A stretch of 64,000 nt of DNA, from contig OX465281.1 in the NCBI GenBank assembly GCA_949987705.1, forward strand, positions 99,914,326-99,978,325. Direction: 5' to 3'. The notes under the pieces are model-generated. The model saw nothing but the letters and a program-made list of their open reading frames with translations. It had not been told where the DNA came from and made no database searches. Each line of letters opens with the position of its first letter. Within the stretch, counting starts at the first letter, position 1. This document shows positions 24,801-39,800 of the stretch, piece after piece. Origin of the DNA: Thereva unica (Eukaryota; Arthropoda; Insecta; Diptera; Therevidae). Both the position numbers and the translations under genes were made by a program.

Positions 24801-27800
24801 AAAGGTTTCAGGTGCTAGAAGCGTGCGTTATATACATCCCTCTATCTAGTGGCAGAAGGTTGTATATAATTGCCGCGTACGCACCCCAAACTTCTCAATC
24901 CAGGCTATTTATAGAGGAATTGAACTTGCTCTTTCAAACGCTTCAACTGGAGTCGGAGCAAAATTTTTACTTACTGGCCGGAGATTTAAACGCACGTCAT
25001 GCGGCATGGGGAAACCAAACAGCTAATACCAGGGGCAGCCAACTGAATGACTGGTTGGTCCAAAATAGAATTCAGCGAAAAATTAACCTTCTCGCTACCG
25101 ACATACCCAGGCGGTGGGTCGTTTCTGGATTTATGCCTGCTAGATTCTCGGATGGGGCTACCAGGGATAAATACGAACGAGACAAACTGCTTAACAACAG
25201 TGCCCTACGACAGCGACCATTATGGACTTGAAATAACAGTACAAGTCCCTGACGATTCCGTAGAACTTCTGGAATATTGCGAAGTGCACCCTTTTGCATA
25301 CCAAAAGATGCACTGGCCAAAATTCGAGAAGGCTATGGAAAGGGCAATACAGAATACCAGACTGCTACCTCCAACGACCAGGAATCTAACCAACAATGAG
25401 ATTGATTCATATCTCAAAAATATGGACAGTCTCATCATACAGACGATGGATAAGACTATAACAAGAACGAAAAAAAAGAACAGCACGGACTGCTACAGGA
25501 ATGCAGCGATCGACGCACTGCACAAATACAAAAGTTGAGTGTTGACGAGACTGAAAGCCCTTCACCGACAGTTTCGAGACCGAACGAGTCCGGAGATCGT
25601 AACTCTTAAATCGGTTATGAAAAATCTCCAACATCTATTGAAACAACAATACTCACATTCTGTGAATCTGTATTGGAACAACAAGATTCGTGCTATTCAA
25701 ACTAATAGCGCGAGCATGTTCCCACAGATAAATAAAATCTTTAGGAGCAAAACCCATAACCGATTAGACAAGTTACGCATCCCTCGGACTCGGTCTAACG
25801 AAGAGCTATTGAGATCTGCGGTCTTGAATCCGGAAGAAATCAATCGCATAGACGACAATTACTGTATAGAGGACGAGCAGGAGAAGGTGGATTTCGTGGG
25901 GTCCTACTATCAAGGAATTTATTCGGTGAACACCAGCGTTCGGGCGAATTTTGACCTTGAGAATAGGGCCTTACTGAACCATTTCAGATTATCTAATGAA
26001 ATTGGAGCTTGGAAATCTGAGAATCGATCAATCATCGAATTCAGTGAAGACTGCCCAGTGAATGATATTCCCGCGGCCCAACTAAATTCTACTTTCATTA
26101 GAAAAATTGATCTCCTGTTAATATTTCGCCACCTAAACAATAAGAAGTCGTCCGGGGTGGATGGTATCCCAAACATCGTGCTAAAGAATTTGCCTCTGGT
26201 AGCCATAGACATATATACCACTTTGTTTAACAACGCGTTAAACAATGCCCATTTTCCAGGACACTGGAAGACGGCAGTGGTGTACCCAATACCCAAAAAG
26301 GGTAAAGATAAAAGTAACCCTGCTAATCTTCGGTCAATTAGTTTGCTTCCGAATATCAGCAAGGTGTTTGAAATAGTGATTAATAGATCATTATCCAAAT
26401 GGTTTGAGGAAAAAAAGATAATTCCCGATAACCAATTCGGATTCCGGGCAGGGCATGACACTATTCATGCCGTGTCGAAATTGGTATCAGACATACACTG
26501 GAACTTCATGAAAGGCCAGTGTACCGGAGCATGCCTGATCGATTTTGAGAAGGCATTCGATACAGTATGGATCGAAGGTCTTCTCTACAAACTGGTCAGA
26601 CTTGGCATGTCAGGACCCCAGCTATACACGATTTATAATATGATCTCAAAGAAGAAGTTCGTCGTCAAAAGTGGCAACTTCACTTCCAGTAGGGTTTTTG
26701 ACATTAAAAATGGTCTGCAACAGGGTGCGGTGAACTCGCCGCTCTTATTTAATATCTTTACGAGTGACCTAATTAGTTCACTCCGCTTCGCTTTGGCGTA
26801 TGCGGATGACCTGGGGCCAGTTCACGCAATTCGACACTCGACGTCGACGTCGACGCTTTATGAAAACGACATTAGTTTCACCGACGTTGAATTTGGGTTC
26901 ACGTAAGTCGACGCGTCGAATGTCGTTTTCATAAAATAATTGCCGCCAAAAAGTATGCAAAATTTCATGGAAACGCTATAATAATACTATTACTTTTGAC
27001 ATTGTCCATAAGCCTAGTATGGAGTTTAAACGGAATTCCGTTCAGCATTTTTGGCATATATTTCTACACGGAAAAATTCCGTGTAGAGTACTGTGAAGAA
27101 AAAGTCAAAAGGTGAGAAAAAGTTAACAGCTGACTGATAAAAATCACTTATTACACCACGCACTTGGCCGCAGCAGCTGTTTTTTTCGTTCTGTCAAAAT
27201 TACCAACAACAGCAACACGGAATAATTGTCTAGCTATTTATTCCGTTCCAACGTGAACGGAAAAAAAGTCTCCAATTCCCCTGCAGAGCCATCTGTTAGA
27301 AAGTTTCACAAGTGATATATTACCAACAAAATTCCGTTCGAGGTCCGTACTCACAAAACATAAAGTACACGGAAAAATCGGGTGAACGGAATTCCGTGCA
27401 TCTTTTTACATGTATTTTATATGGGGAACGGAATTCCGTTCGAACTCCATACTAGGCTATAAGCGGGAAGAGTAACACATAATAATAAACTACAATTAAC
27501 TAAATAAATTCATAAACAAATCTTAACTCTGTATTTATTTTTCTACATTGTGGTTTTTTTAACTAAACTCTTCTTGGAGCAGTTTTATTTTTCGACTATC
27601 ACGTAGTTTTTCTTTTCTATTGTATTTTGCACATTCAGAACTGCAAGACGCTTTGTGTGAAATTATTTCTTCTCTTGCAGTTCTTCTTCAAGAATAATGT
27701 GTGCTTCAGGAGATAAAAATGTTTATTTTCCTGTTGTCGCTAATGGAAGCGTAACATATTTTGGCAGTAGCTGCTTGATCCGAAGGCTTAGAGGCTTAGA

Positions 27801-30800
27801 TGGAATGATTTTGTTTCCACCCGCAGAATTTGAATGTTTTTATAAGCTAATGAAATTGGCTTCATTCATCCTTGAGACTATTTCTTGTAAAGGTATATTT
27901 ATCGAAGAAGAACATTTTGATTACTGCTGCCAGAGCGAGGTCTATATGATCTCGCATGTGGGGCACTTCCAAACATACTGTTGATATAACGTGGCGTTAA
28001 ATGAAAAACTTCATACAATCCACAACCAGTTTTAGCAATTGAATTCATATTTGCCACTAATGTTTTTTTATGTTATGTTTAAAACCTCGCCATATCTAAA
28101 ATATGTTTAATACAATTGTAATTTTCTTACTTTATTTATTTGAGATACTTTTTACTATCCATTATAATTATATTTTCGATCCGTTTGAATTTAATTTTTC
28201 AGTTAATTGGTACCACAACTAGTTTTTTAACACACTAAAAGCAAAATTCGACAACAACTTTGGCGTCGAGAACATTAACGACACTTTTAAAACGACGAAT
28301 ATAAAACGTCGACTTGCGTGAACCCAAAACGACATTTAATGTGTCGTTTTCAGTCGACGTCGAATTGCGTGAACTGGCCCCTGATTGTGTACAGGACGGG
28401 GCCGAAGATTGGAGTGATCCAGACGCTCCTACAACGTGACTTCGAAACATGTACAGAGGAACGGGAAAACTTTTAAAATTTCGAACAATGCTGGACAAGC
28501 ATTAGAAAGGAAATCGGAAGTGAAATACCTTGGGCTTTGGCTGGATCAGTACTTGTATTTCAATAGAAATGTAAGTGCTGCTCTGGACAAGGCAAACAAG
28601 GCGTTTCACATGACTAAAAGGCTTTTTTATAGCAGACACCTAAGCTCTCGGGTAAAGGTGATCTGCTACCAAGCCTTGGTCAGACCGATTTTAACTTATG
28701 GTTGCCCAGTGTGGTTCAACATATCCCCTTTTTATATGGAAAAGCTTCGGGTTTTCGAAAGACAATGCTTACGGGCGTGCTTAAGGTTGTATCGGACACC
28801 CGAATCAGGCTTCACGAAGTTTCACGCCAACAATGTTCTTTACGATAAGGCATCTGTTAATAGGATCGACAACTTCATAATCAAGTTGATTCGAGGTCAT
28901 ATTGCTAGAGCGACGGAGAGCGACAATCCTCTCATTAGGGGAGCGTTCTACCCGAACGCGAGATACCACAAAACAGCTTGTGAACGCGGCTTTATTTCTC
29001 CAGAGACATTTGTGTACCTGGACTCAAAAAGATTGGTCCAAGATAGATCGGGGTGCCTCTCTTCTACCACTTGCATCGCAGGGCGTGTGACAAGCGATAT
29101 AATTATAATGAAGAAGATGGGAATGTTCAGGAGCTCTTGAGGTTCAGTACCAGAATCTCAGAAAGAGACAAAAAGATGCCGACAACGCCTACTCATTGTA
29201 CTGGTAGTTGGGCGACTAATTATTGCGTATTCGCCCTTAAATTATTAGATATAGACTAGTTTAGCTTGTAATTTAGACTTAACGATTAGCTTAGGGCTTA
29301 GATAGGATTAGTTATAGTTTTTACTTAGTAATAGATTTAGTTTTAAGTAAGCTTACGTGCGAGCTGCCACGAGCTTTTGTTAGTTTTGTTTGTCTGTTTT
29401 TGTTGTTGTTTGAAGAAATTGCGATTTAGGTATACGAGACATTGCAGTACAACGGCAAGATAAAATAAGAAAAATATCTTCGTACAGGTCTTCCAGAAGG
29501 TCATCAATTTCAGATTCGAGATCTTAGAAAATTTTCATATTCAAAAAATTTTGTTAGAATTTGAAATTAACAAAGCAAAAAATTGAGGGTTTACACTTAT
29601 ATTTTCAATTTTTGATGAAAAATGCGCCATTCTTTTAATTAACTTTTTCATTAAAATTGAAATTTCACGCTTTCTTTAAAATATTTTTTATTTTTTACTT
29701 TTCAGTACATTTTTTAGTTAATTAAAAGAATTTTTTGAAAAAATTTTTTTTTACCATTTATTTTTTAAAAGATCATATTAAGACTTACGGAAATAAAGGG
29801 CACGGTATAAAATCTTATTTGTCTGCGAATACTTGCGAAGAATTCATTGAATTAATGGGAAAACAAGTTTTTTCTTTTATTATCAACGAATTAAAAAAAT
29901 CAAAATATTACTCGATTTGTGTTGATTCTATTTGTATGATACTAGAGATAAGTTTAATCATTTTTTAGAGAAAGCTAAAAATTTTACGGTATTAAGCGAT
30001 GATTCATGCAATCAAAGAACAAAAAAAAGAAGTACCAGACTAACTTATTTCGATGGACCTTCCGAGGAACAACTTTTTAATTCCGCTGATAAATTAAGGA
30101 TCAAATTTTTTTAACTATTATTGACTCTATTTATACTGATTTGAAGAAAAGACAAAAAGTTTACTATTGTAAATACATCGAAGAAGAAGACAATTTTTTC
30201 GTTTTGACAGGTGGTCAAGATGCCGCGGAAAAGTCCAAAAGAAATTTTACTTGACGAAGTAATGGAAATTGCAGTGATGGAAATTAACGAGATTGACGAT
30301 TCGGGTAACATAAGTTTCACCAATAAAATATGAAAATTTTCTAAGATCTCGAATCTGAAATTGATGACCTTCTGGAAGACCTCTACGAAGATATTTTTCT
30401 TATTTTATCTTGCCGTTGTACTGCAATGTCTCGTATACCTAAATCGCAATTTACCATATCCTGATCCATTTTGAACACCTGTCAAATATATTAATACTTG
30501 GAAATAAATCCGACTAGAGCCTTCTTATGCTAGTAAAGAAGAAAAGGTAGCAATTGAATTGTTGAAAGACACCACGAAGCCTGCAAACGGCCGATATGAG
30601 AGTGGCCTTCTCTGGAGGTCGTATGACTTCAATTTACTTGACAGCTATGGAATGGCGCTAATAAAGTTGCAATGTTTGGAGAAAAAATCAAGACAAGAAC
30701 CGACGCTACTCAGTCAATTAAATGAACAGAGCGACGAACTAGTTAATAAAGGTTATGCTAGAAAATTATCATTGGTGGAACAGAACAAGGTCCATAACCG

Positions 30801-33800
30801 TATTTGGTATTTACCCGTCTTCGTTGTAAGGAATCCAAATAAACCAAACGAAGTTAAACTTGTGTGGGATGCAGCCGCTACTGTAAACGGTATCTCCTTG
30901 AACACATTATTATATAAAGGTCCTGAGGTGACGCCATTGATCAACGTTCTACTCAGGTTTAGAGAAAGGAAGGTTGCTGTTTGCAGGGACATTAAAGAGA
31001 TGTTCCACCAAATACAGATGAAAGAAGATGATCAACACATGCAAAGATTTTTATGGCGACGTGGAGAAGTATCTCGTATACCTGATATTTATGTCATGCA
31101 GGTGTTAACATTCGGTGCTTCGTGTTCCCCCAGTATAGCGCAATATGTAAAAAATATTAATGCACAAACTTTTAATAAGCAGTATCCACACGCAACTGAA
31201 GCAATCATCGATTGCCATTATGTGGATGATTTTTTAATAAGCGTCGATACAGCAGAAGAAGCGATACGCTTATCGAATGAAATAAAATTCATTCATTCTA
31301 AGGCTGGATTTATAATTCATAATTGGTTATCAAACGATCCAAAGGTATTAAAAGAACTGGCAAAAACCTTAAAAGGAAATAAAGGCTTTCAAGAATCAGC
31401 CGTCATACAAACTGATAAAATTCTTGGTCTGTGGTGGCTGACAAGCGAAGATAAATTTACGTTTGTAAAAAAATATACCTAAGTTGATCCTGCAGTATTA
31501 AATGGAACTAGAATGCCAACGAAACGTGAGTTGTTACAAATACTAATGTCAGTTTTCGATCCTTTAGGGTTTCTTGCACACTATCTTGTGAGATTAAAGA
31601 TAATAATCCAGGATGTGTGGAGAGCATCAGTTGAGTGGGACGAGACGACACCTTTGCATCTCCAGAAGAAGTGGCAGCAATGGTTACAAATTTTCCGATC
31701 ATTGAAGATGTTAGGATTCCTCGATGCTACTTTTAATTGATATCCAGTATAAATACTTGCGAAATAGAATTACACACCTTTGCTGATGCGAGCCAAGAAG
31801 CAATGTCAGCAGTGTCGTACTTAAGGGTATCCGATGGTTCAAAAATTACTGTAACTCTAGTTGGGACGCCAAAGAAACCTATGTCAATACCTAGACTTGA
31901 ACTGCAAGCTGCTCTTATTGGCGCGCGATGGGCAGATATAGTATGCAAAGGACAGAAATTGAATATAAATCAACGAGTATTTTAGCCAGATTCCAAGACG
32001 GTTTTCTGTTGGCTTAGGTCAGAAGCAAAACAATATAAGCCCTTTGTTATGTATCGTGTTGGTGAAATATTAGAGCTTACCAAGGAAAAAGAATGGCGTT
32101 GGATCTCGACTTAAGAAAACCTAGATGATGAGGCGACAAAGTGTCAAAAATCTCCAGTTATTAAAGATGACAGTCGATGGTTTTCTGGTCCAAATTTTCT
32201 TAAGCAGTCTAAAGAAGACTGGACTAAGGAATCTAGTGAACATCATCATCATTGCGCTCCTTTAATCCCTTATGGGACATAGGGCGGAAACAGTTGCCCT
32301 CCAGCGGACTCTGTTTTGCGCGACAGCTCTCAGCTCCGACCAGGATCTCCAAGTTGTTGCGGCTTCTGCTAGTAGGGTTCTCCTCCACGTTGTTCTAGGT
32401 CTTCCGACTCGACGGGATCCTTGCGGATTCCAGTAGAGGGCCTGTTTGGCTAGATTTTCGTTTTCGCATCGCAAGGTGTGGCCAACCCAATTCCATTTCC
32501 TTCGTCTGATTTGGTCGTCTATCCTTTCTTGGCCGGCACGGCGCCATAGTTCTTCGTTTGAAATTCTACCCCGCCAGCGGATTTTTAGGATACGACGCAG
32601 GCATCTGTTGATGAAGAGACTTGTAGGCGCCTTGTGAGAATTGGGTGACTTTCCATGTTTGGCAACCGTACAAAAGTACTGCCTTAACGTTGGAGTTGAA
32701 CAGCCGCAATTTGGTGTTAGTTGAGATCTCCGTTGATCTCCATATGCGGAACAGGCATGCATATGCGCCTCGTGCTTTATTAATTCTGGAACTGACATCT
32801 TCTTCTGCACCGCCATTTTCGGTAATAATACTACCGGGGTAGCAGAATTTATCGACCAGTTCCACGTCACGGTTATTCAGCGCAGTCCGTTCAATGGTGT
32901 TTGCATTTATCCGCATTTCTTTAGTTTTGGTTGGAATCTAGTGAAGGCGTCGATTATTCAGATCAAGAGCTGCGTCCAAGTTTTGCAATGATAGTTAAAA
33001 AAGAAAATCTGAATGTTGTCAACTTCGAGCGTTTTTCCAAATGGAGTCGTCTGCTACGAACAATAGCATGGGTCTGCAGGTACTTTACTAATCTTAAACT
33101 TAAGTCACAAAAGGCTAGTATACTATCATCTGAGTTGTCTTCACAAGAATTAAAGCAGGCCCAAGGAATACTAATTCATCTGGTACAAAAACAATCGTAC
33201 GGGAATGAAATGCTTCTTTTAAAACAAAATAAACCTTTCCCAAATTCCAGCAAGATATCTAAATATTCTCCTTATGTTGATAATGACGGGGTTATGAAGA
33301 TGAAAGGAAAACTTGTTAACGCCCCTTTTGTGGACACTTGTGTAAAAAGACCCATTATAATGCCTAAAGAGAACCGAGTAACTTATTTAATAATGCATTC
33401 TTACCACGAAAAGTTTCATCATTGCTCTTACGAAACGGTCATAAATGAGGTGAGGCAAAACTATTGGATACCTAGTTTAAAAGCACTCTACAATTGTAAT
33501 AGATGCAAAATAAATCGTGCTAAGCCGGAATGTCCTGAAATGGTTCCTCTTCCAATGGAGCGAGTGGCTGCGTTTACTCGCCCCTTCACTTATGTAGGCG
33601 TCGACTACTTTGGGCCTGTTAACGTTACGGTTGGCCGTAGAACAGACAAACGATGGGGAGTTCTCTTTACATGCTTATCAATAAGAACCGTTCACTTGGA
33701 GATTGCCCATTCCTTAAGTACTGATTCCTGTTTTTTTTTTTTTTTTTTTTTTTATGTGATAGACTAGAGACTTAGGGAAAGCCCCTTTGTACTGTTCGAC

Positions 33801-36800
33801 AATCTATGTTTTTCGTATAGAATGTCGAACAGCAGCTCTAGCCGAAAGATAGACAGTAGAGTAGAAAGAGAGAGAGAGGGACGGAGCTGCCACAACCTAG
33901 CCGTGATATATTATTCCACCTACTTCCAACCATTTCACGACTCTGGCATCGGGGCATTTTGAGGAACAACTCGCTGGAGTGTTATGCCTCCTGAAACGAG
34001 TTGAATCTCATAAGCCAACCGATGACATGCGCTTGGCGGAGCGGGGAGGCTATGACAGGAGGAATCAGGAATGTAAAGAGGGGAGAAGAAAGAAGGAAAG
34101 TTATGTGGGCGGGAAAGTGGAAAAGGCGAAGGACCGTGGGGCTCGGCCGGGATTCGAACCCGGGACCTCTGGGATAGTAGTCAGGCGCCTTACCTCTAGA
34201 CTACCGAGGCCCCCTGTATAATGGCAATCAGAAATTTTATTGCCCGGCGTGGGACACCAGAGATATTTTATTCTGATAACGGCACCAATTTCAAGGGTGC
34301 TGAGAGCGAACTTCTTGAAGCCTTCAAGAAAATTAACAAAAGTTCGTTTGAACAGAGCATTAATACTGTCGAGACAGAGTGGAAATTCATTCCACCGTCA
34401 TCTCCACATATGGGTGGAAGTTGGGAGCGCTTGGTGGCGGCTGTGAAGAAAGTGCTGTGCCATATTTATCATAATCAACAACGTTTTCAAGATGAAAATC
34501 TTTAATGGAAGTTGAGGCAATCATTAATGCTCGTCCATTGACACATGTATCACTTGAGATAAGCGATTCAGAAGCGCTTACACCTAATCATTTTTTGTTG
34601 GGTTCCTCAGATGGAAGAAAATTACCAGGGCAGTTCAATCCAGAGAATTTCTTTCTTCGAAAAGGCTGGAGAATGTCACAACAGCTGTATTCTGGAAAAG
34701 ATGGCTCCTCGAATACCTACCTACTTTAACCCGCCGAGGCAAGTGGTTCCAGCAAACTCGTAACTTACAAATAGGTGATGTGGTTATAATAGTAGATGGA
34801 ACTCTACCTAGAAACACATGGCCTAAGGGTATTGTGGTGGATGTAATGCGAAGTCAAGAAGGCCAGGTGCGTCGCGCAACAGTCAAAACAATGAAGGGGA
34901 TTTAAGTAAGACCTGCGGTGAAATTAGCTGTTCTGGATGTAAGAAGTGAGGACGAATCTTCAAGTCGTCTCACCGAGGGGGAATGTGAAGAACAGAGTAG
35001 GCCGATGCAGGAAATAAATAAAAATTACAAAATTCAGTAGGCCAATCGAGCGAGTAATTCGCAAGACAAAAGAGGGTAGGAAATCAAAAAAAAAATTATT
35101 AATTAAAAATAAATTGCCTTTGAATTAGTTTGTTGTTTAATGAATAATTAAACTTTAATTTGTAAATTTAAATAAAATAAAATAAATGGTTAAAAAAAAT
35201 TAAAAAAAAAATTCTTTTCATTAACTAAAAAATGTGCTGAAAAGTAAAAAATAAAAAATATTTTAAAGAAAGCGTGAAATTTCAATTTTAATGAAAAAGT
35301 TAATTAAAAGAATGGCGCATTTTTCATCAAAAAATTTTGTTAGAATTTGAAATTAACAAAGCAAAAAATTGAGGGTTTACAGTTATATTTTCAATTTTTG
35401 ATGAAAAATGCGCCATTCTTTTAATTAACTTTTTCATTAAAATTGAAATTTCACGCTTTCTTTAAAATATTTTTTATTTTTTACTTTTCAGTACATTTTT
35501 TAGTTAATTAAAAGAATTTTTTGAAAAAATTTTTTTTAACCATTTATTTTATTTTTTATTTTTCAGTACATTTTTTAGTTAATGAAAAGAATTTTTTTTT
35601 AAAAATTTTTTTAACCATTTATTTTATTTATATTTTACTTTTTTATTTAACCATTGAATAATTACAAGAAAACAATGCATTTCGAATTAAATAAATACGT
35701 TGAAATGATAAATACGCTAATTTGAGCATTGTGTGGGTGTAAATAAGGGATGGAGGGGTGGATTTCACTAGGTGACGCCACTAACTTGTATTGTCACCGA
35801 AGTTATACACGCATGCCAATTTTCATTAAGATCGGTAAAGTCTAAAAATTTTGCGTTGCAATATTTGACGACAAACAGTGTTATATTTTCTACTTTTTAG
35901 TCTATTATAAGCTTTCCGCAATTTAGTGTTGGCCGCCATTTTGAATTTGGAATGACGCCACATAGCTTATTGTGTTCTACCTGTCATATCCTTTCATTTG
36001 ATACCCATGGACCGCGGAGCACAATTTCAAAAATCGGGCGCCATTTTGGAACCGCCATCTTGATATTTTTACAAAATGGCCAGATTGCATTGTCATCCAA
36101 ACTAAACGTGTATGCAAAATTTCAGCTCTATCCGAAACCGGGAAGTGGGTCAAATTTAACTTCCAAGATTTGACGACAAACAGTGTAAGTGTTGGCCGCC
36201 ATTTTGAATTTGGAATGACGCCACATAGCTTATTGTGTTCTACCTGTCATATCCTTTCATTTGATACCCATGTCAGAGGGCCGCGGAGCACAATTTCAAA
36301 AATCGGGCGCCATTTTGGAACCGCCATCTTGATATTTTTACAAAATGGCCAGATTGCATTGTCATCCAAACTAAACGTGTATGCAAAATTTCAGCTCTAT
36401 CCGAAACCGGGAAGTGGGTCAAATTTAACTTCCAAGATTTGACGACAAACAGTGTAAGTTAAATAAATAAGCGCCTTTTTGGAACCGCCATCTTGATATT
36501 TTTACAAAATGGCCAGATTGCATTGTCATCCAAACTAAACGTGTATGCAAAATTTCAGCTCTATCCGAAACCGGGAAGTGGGTCAAATTTAACTTCCAAG
36601 ATTTGACGACAAACAGTGTAAGTTAAATAAAAGAATTTAATAAAAAGAATTAACAATTTCCTGTCTTTTTTAATTTGTCACGTACTATCAAACGCTCGAT
36701 TAGTAATTTCGCGAAGTGACAAGGGCAAAAGAGCTCTGAAGAGTTTTAGTTCAAATGCAGAATTGTTATTATATAAAAATTTTATTGGACGAAGATATCA

Positions 36801-39800
36801 TAATATTTAGAACCACAAAATTCAAAAAGGAAATACATGTTAGGGACGAGAACGAGGCAAACAAAAATTATTTAATATCTTCAAAATATTTACATTTGTT
36901 AAAAGAGGCACTAAAAAGACGGTAGACACTAAATATTTACACTGATTTGAAACAGGATTTAAGAAAATTTTTTTTGATTATTTATCAGGCATGTGGTTCC
37001 AAAAGTGAGCCCTCTGAATGGCTTAATTTCTTCCTTATTTTTATTTTTTTGCTTTGGGGCAAGGAGTAAAATACTTAAATAACGAAAAGGAGCTCCCAAG
37101 AGTTCAGTTCAATTTGCAAAATTTTTATTATATTGATTTTGTATTAAGGGAGAAAAAGAAACATGCAAATTAAACAGAAAGGACGCTATTTAGAACACTT
37201 TTTCATTTCCCATGTGATTTTTATCACTATTTGCTAAAAAAATAATATTTTAAAATTAAAATTTTGTAGATTAAATACTTAATAAATATTAAGAAATAAA
37301 TAAAATTGGAAAAAAAAGTATGTTGTTGTTTTTGAAATTACTAGCAGCAGCTAGTGAACCCCAATCAGGGTTTCTTACTGGTCGACTGGCCTTGCGGATA
37401 TATAGACCAAAATACGTGGATAGACATTAAAGTTGGGAGGTCGAATGAAAAACTCTCTCTCTCTCTGTGTCATTCAGTCCTTTACTACCTGACCAAAGTA
37501 GGAGGGCTATCGTCAAGTTACTTAATCTAATTCATATGAAAGATATGAATAGTATATCTTACTTAGACTAAAGATTCGTCAATTCATAATTCCACATACC
37601 GGACCAAATTCGAATAATTTTAAGTGATAACTAAAAAAATGGTTCAAGAGTGACTAAGATGAGAACGTAGTCTCATAAAAGTTACCTCAAATTGATATCT
37701 TCGCTTCAGCTAGGAAGCTCGCAAGGATGGAGATGTTCACCAAGTCAAAAGGTGTAAGGACTGATAAAAGTCAATGCGTTTCCAAGAGGCTAGTCTCACG
37801 TCATCATATGTGTGACCCGCAAGAATTCTATTTATCATGCGAAAGATTCTAGGAGGGAAGGATAACTTGGAGAACCAAGGAGAGGTAGGCAGGGTAGGGA
37901 AAATGGTGGAGTAGAACCTTCTTTTTTCAAGGGATGCCACTTGATATTTTCTATTCCATTCTTGAAAAACTTTGCATCTAACATTCAGGATAAGATCTCC
38001 GGAGCTTAATTTATGTTGAAAAACATCTCCCAGGGAAATCGCCTCACCAACCAAGGTATCCGCTCTTTCATTCTCAGGGAATCCACAATGAAAGGGGTCC
38101 CAAACAAACTTAACACTCTCAAGAGTACCTGCAGTAGTGCAGATAGACGAGACAAGGTGATTATCCAGCTTCCTATCTTGAAGGGCAAGGCAGCTATTGA
38201 GGCTATCAGTCATAATGATGACGTTTTTTTGGTTTTCGGAGGCGGCTGCTTTTAAGGCTAAATCAATGGCAGATAGCTCCGCAGACAAGGTGGACATCAT
38301 CCAGAAGGATCTGAACCTTTTGTCTTCCAGGACACCATGAAAGTGAATACCTAAGCCAACAGTGTTACTGACTATAGAGGCATCAGTGGCAATGACAAGG
38401 GATTCAGGTGAGAAGGTGCCTCTTTTTTCATTCATAAATGCACTAATCGTGGATCTAGCAATATGGTTTTTGTTGCCCAGGCCGTGCAGGAGGGTGAGGT
38501 CAAAGGAAAGATTAGTACAGCTAACAGGAGCTTCTACGCCCAGGTGAAGAAGATTGAATTCATTATATTTAAACAGTGTTTTTTCCAAAGGAGAGGTCGG
38601 GGCATTAAGGTCTAAGAGGTTCCTAAAGTCGTTATTTAACTTAAGGATTCGAGTTAATTCCTTCGCAGCAATAATCTCAGCTCTAAGGTCTGTGGGAAGC
38701 TCATGGGCAAGAGCGTAGATGATGTGATTTGGAGTGGAATGAGTTAGGCCAAGACATTTCCTAAGGAACTTGTTGGTGATTGTGCTTATTTTTCTTTCCA
38801 GGGTCAAGGACTCTTGGAAGGAGAGAGATCTTGCATATTCGAGTTTTGATCTAATCAAAGCTAGATAAAGGAGGATAGTGCTCGAGGAAGAGGCTCCAAA
38901 TTTTTTACGACTCAGAATGGAAATGATTCTGTGATTGCTGTTTTTAGAGTTAACCCTTCTAGCACAGAAGGCGCACTTTTCAGCTAAGCTCAGCTGAGAC
39001 ATGCAAACATAAAATATTAAAACATAAGAGATCAAAAACATTAAACAGAGAAGCGTGCAAAACTAAAAAGGGAGTGAGGCACGCAGAGTCACGCCACATT
39101 GAGAAGGGTCCTTTTAAGGACAACTTCACTGGTTAGCAAGCTAAACACACTCCTATTGTTGTTAGTATTTATAAGCATGCGATTAACGGGTTCGAACATG
39201 CCATAATTGGTGTTAATGTGCAAAAGAGGTTCACCTCTCAGGTTGTAGTTATTCACTCTAAATGACGCGCGGTTTCTTAAGAAACCAGAGTCCACTTTGT
39301 CATTCATCAGTCGATGAACGAATATAACGTCAGCGACCTCACGGCGCTTATGGAGGGAGCTTAAGTTGAACAATTTAAGTCTGTTCTCATAAGGCGGAAG
39401 AGCGAGTGGGTCATCCCACGGGAGGTGGCTGAGTGCAAACCGGACGAACTTTGAACCGATTCGATTCTACTAACATGGGAGGAGTAGTAAGGAGACCATA
39501 CCTGGGAAGCGTAGTCAAGCAAAGGCCTAACCAAAGATACGTACAGGTGTTTAGTGACGAGGGGGTTGTTGAACTCTTTGGACCATCTTTTTATAAATCC
39601 CAGGACGGAATTGCCCTTGGAGGAGATATAATTGATGTGGGTGGAGAAATCCAACTTACTTTCTAACCTAACCCCAAGATCGATTACAGATTCAGTACGG
39701 AAGACCTTGTTGTCAAGGAAAGTATAGTCAAAAGTTATAACACTACGTTTCCTACAAAAAGTCATGATCTCGCATTTACTTATATTAAGCACAAGGTTGT

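Larger units (their letters stand above)
22920..29415 (+). mobile_element. Second Jockey-type LINE (LINE-2), with CCHC gag
   Basis: It starts immediately after the A-tail of LINE-1 (22919). It has ORF1 with zinc knuckles and ORF2 with endonuclease and RT, and ends in a 'tttttgttgttgtttgaag' stretch next to the hAT-like element at 29416. A 1567-bp TIR element is inserted in ORF2 (26814-28380). ORF2 lacks RNase H. No target duplication was found for the LINE itself. Confidence 0.82.

Noticed and set aside
27697..27984. 95-codon ORF in the TIR element as a possible transposase
   Set aside because: No catalytic or DNA-binding motif is visible, and its length is near what chance allows in this sequence.
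34142..34213. tRNA-like gene on the minus strand
   Set aside because: It continues without a terminator into a 400-bp body ending in a T23 tract (A tail) and has an internal copy elsewhere; it is the head of a SINE.
35820..36640. ORFs repeated in the 263-bp tandem units as a repeat protein
   Set aside because: They are open by chance in the same repeat, lack upstream context and are truncated in the third unit.
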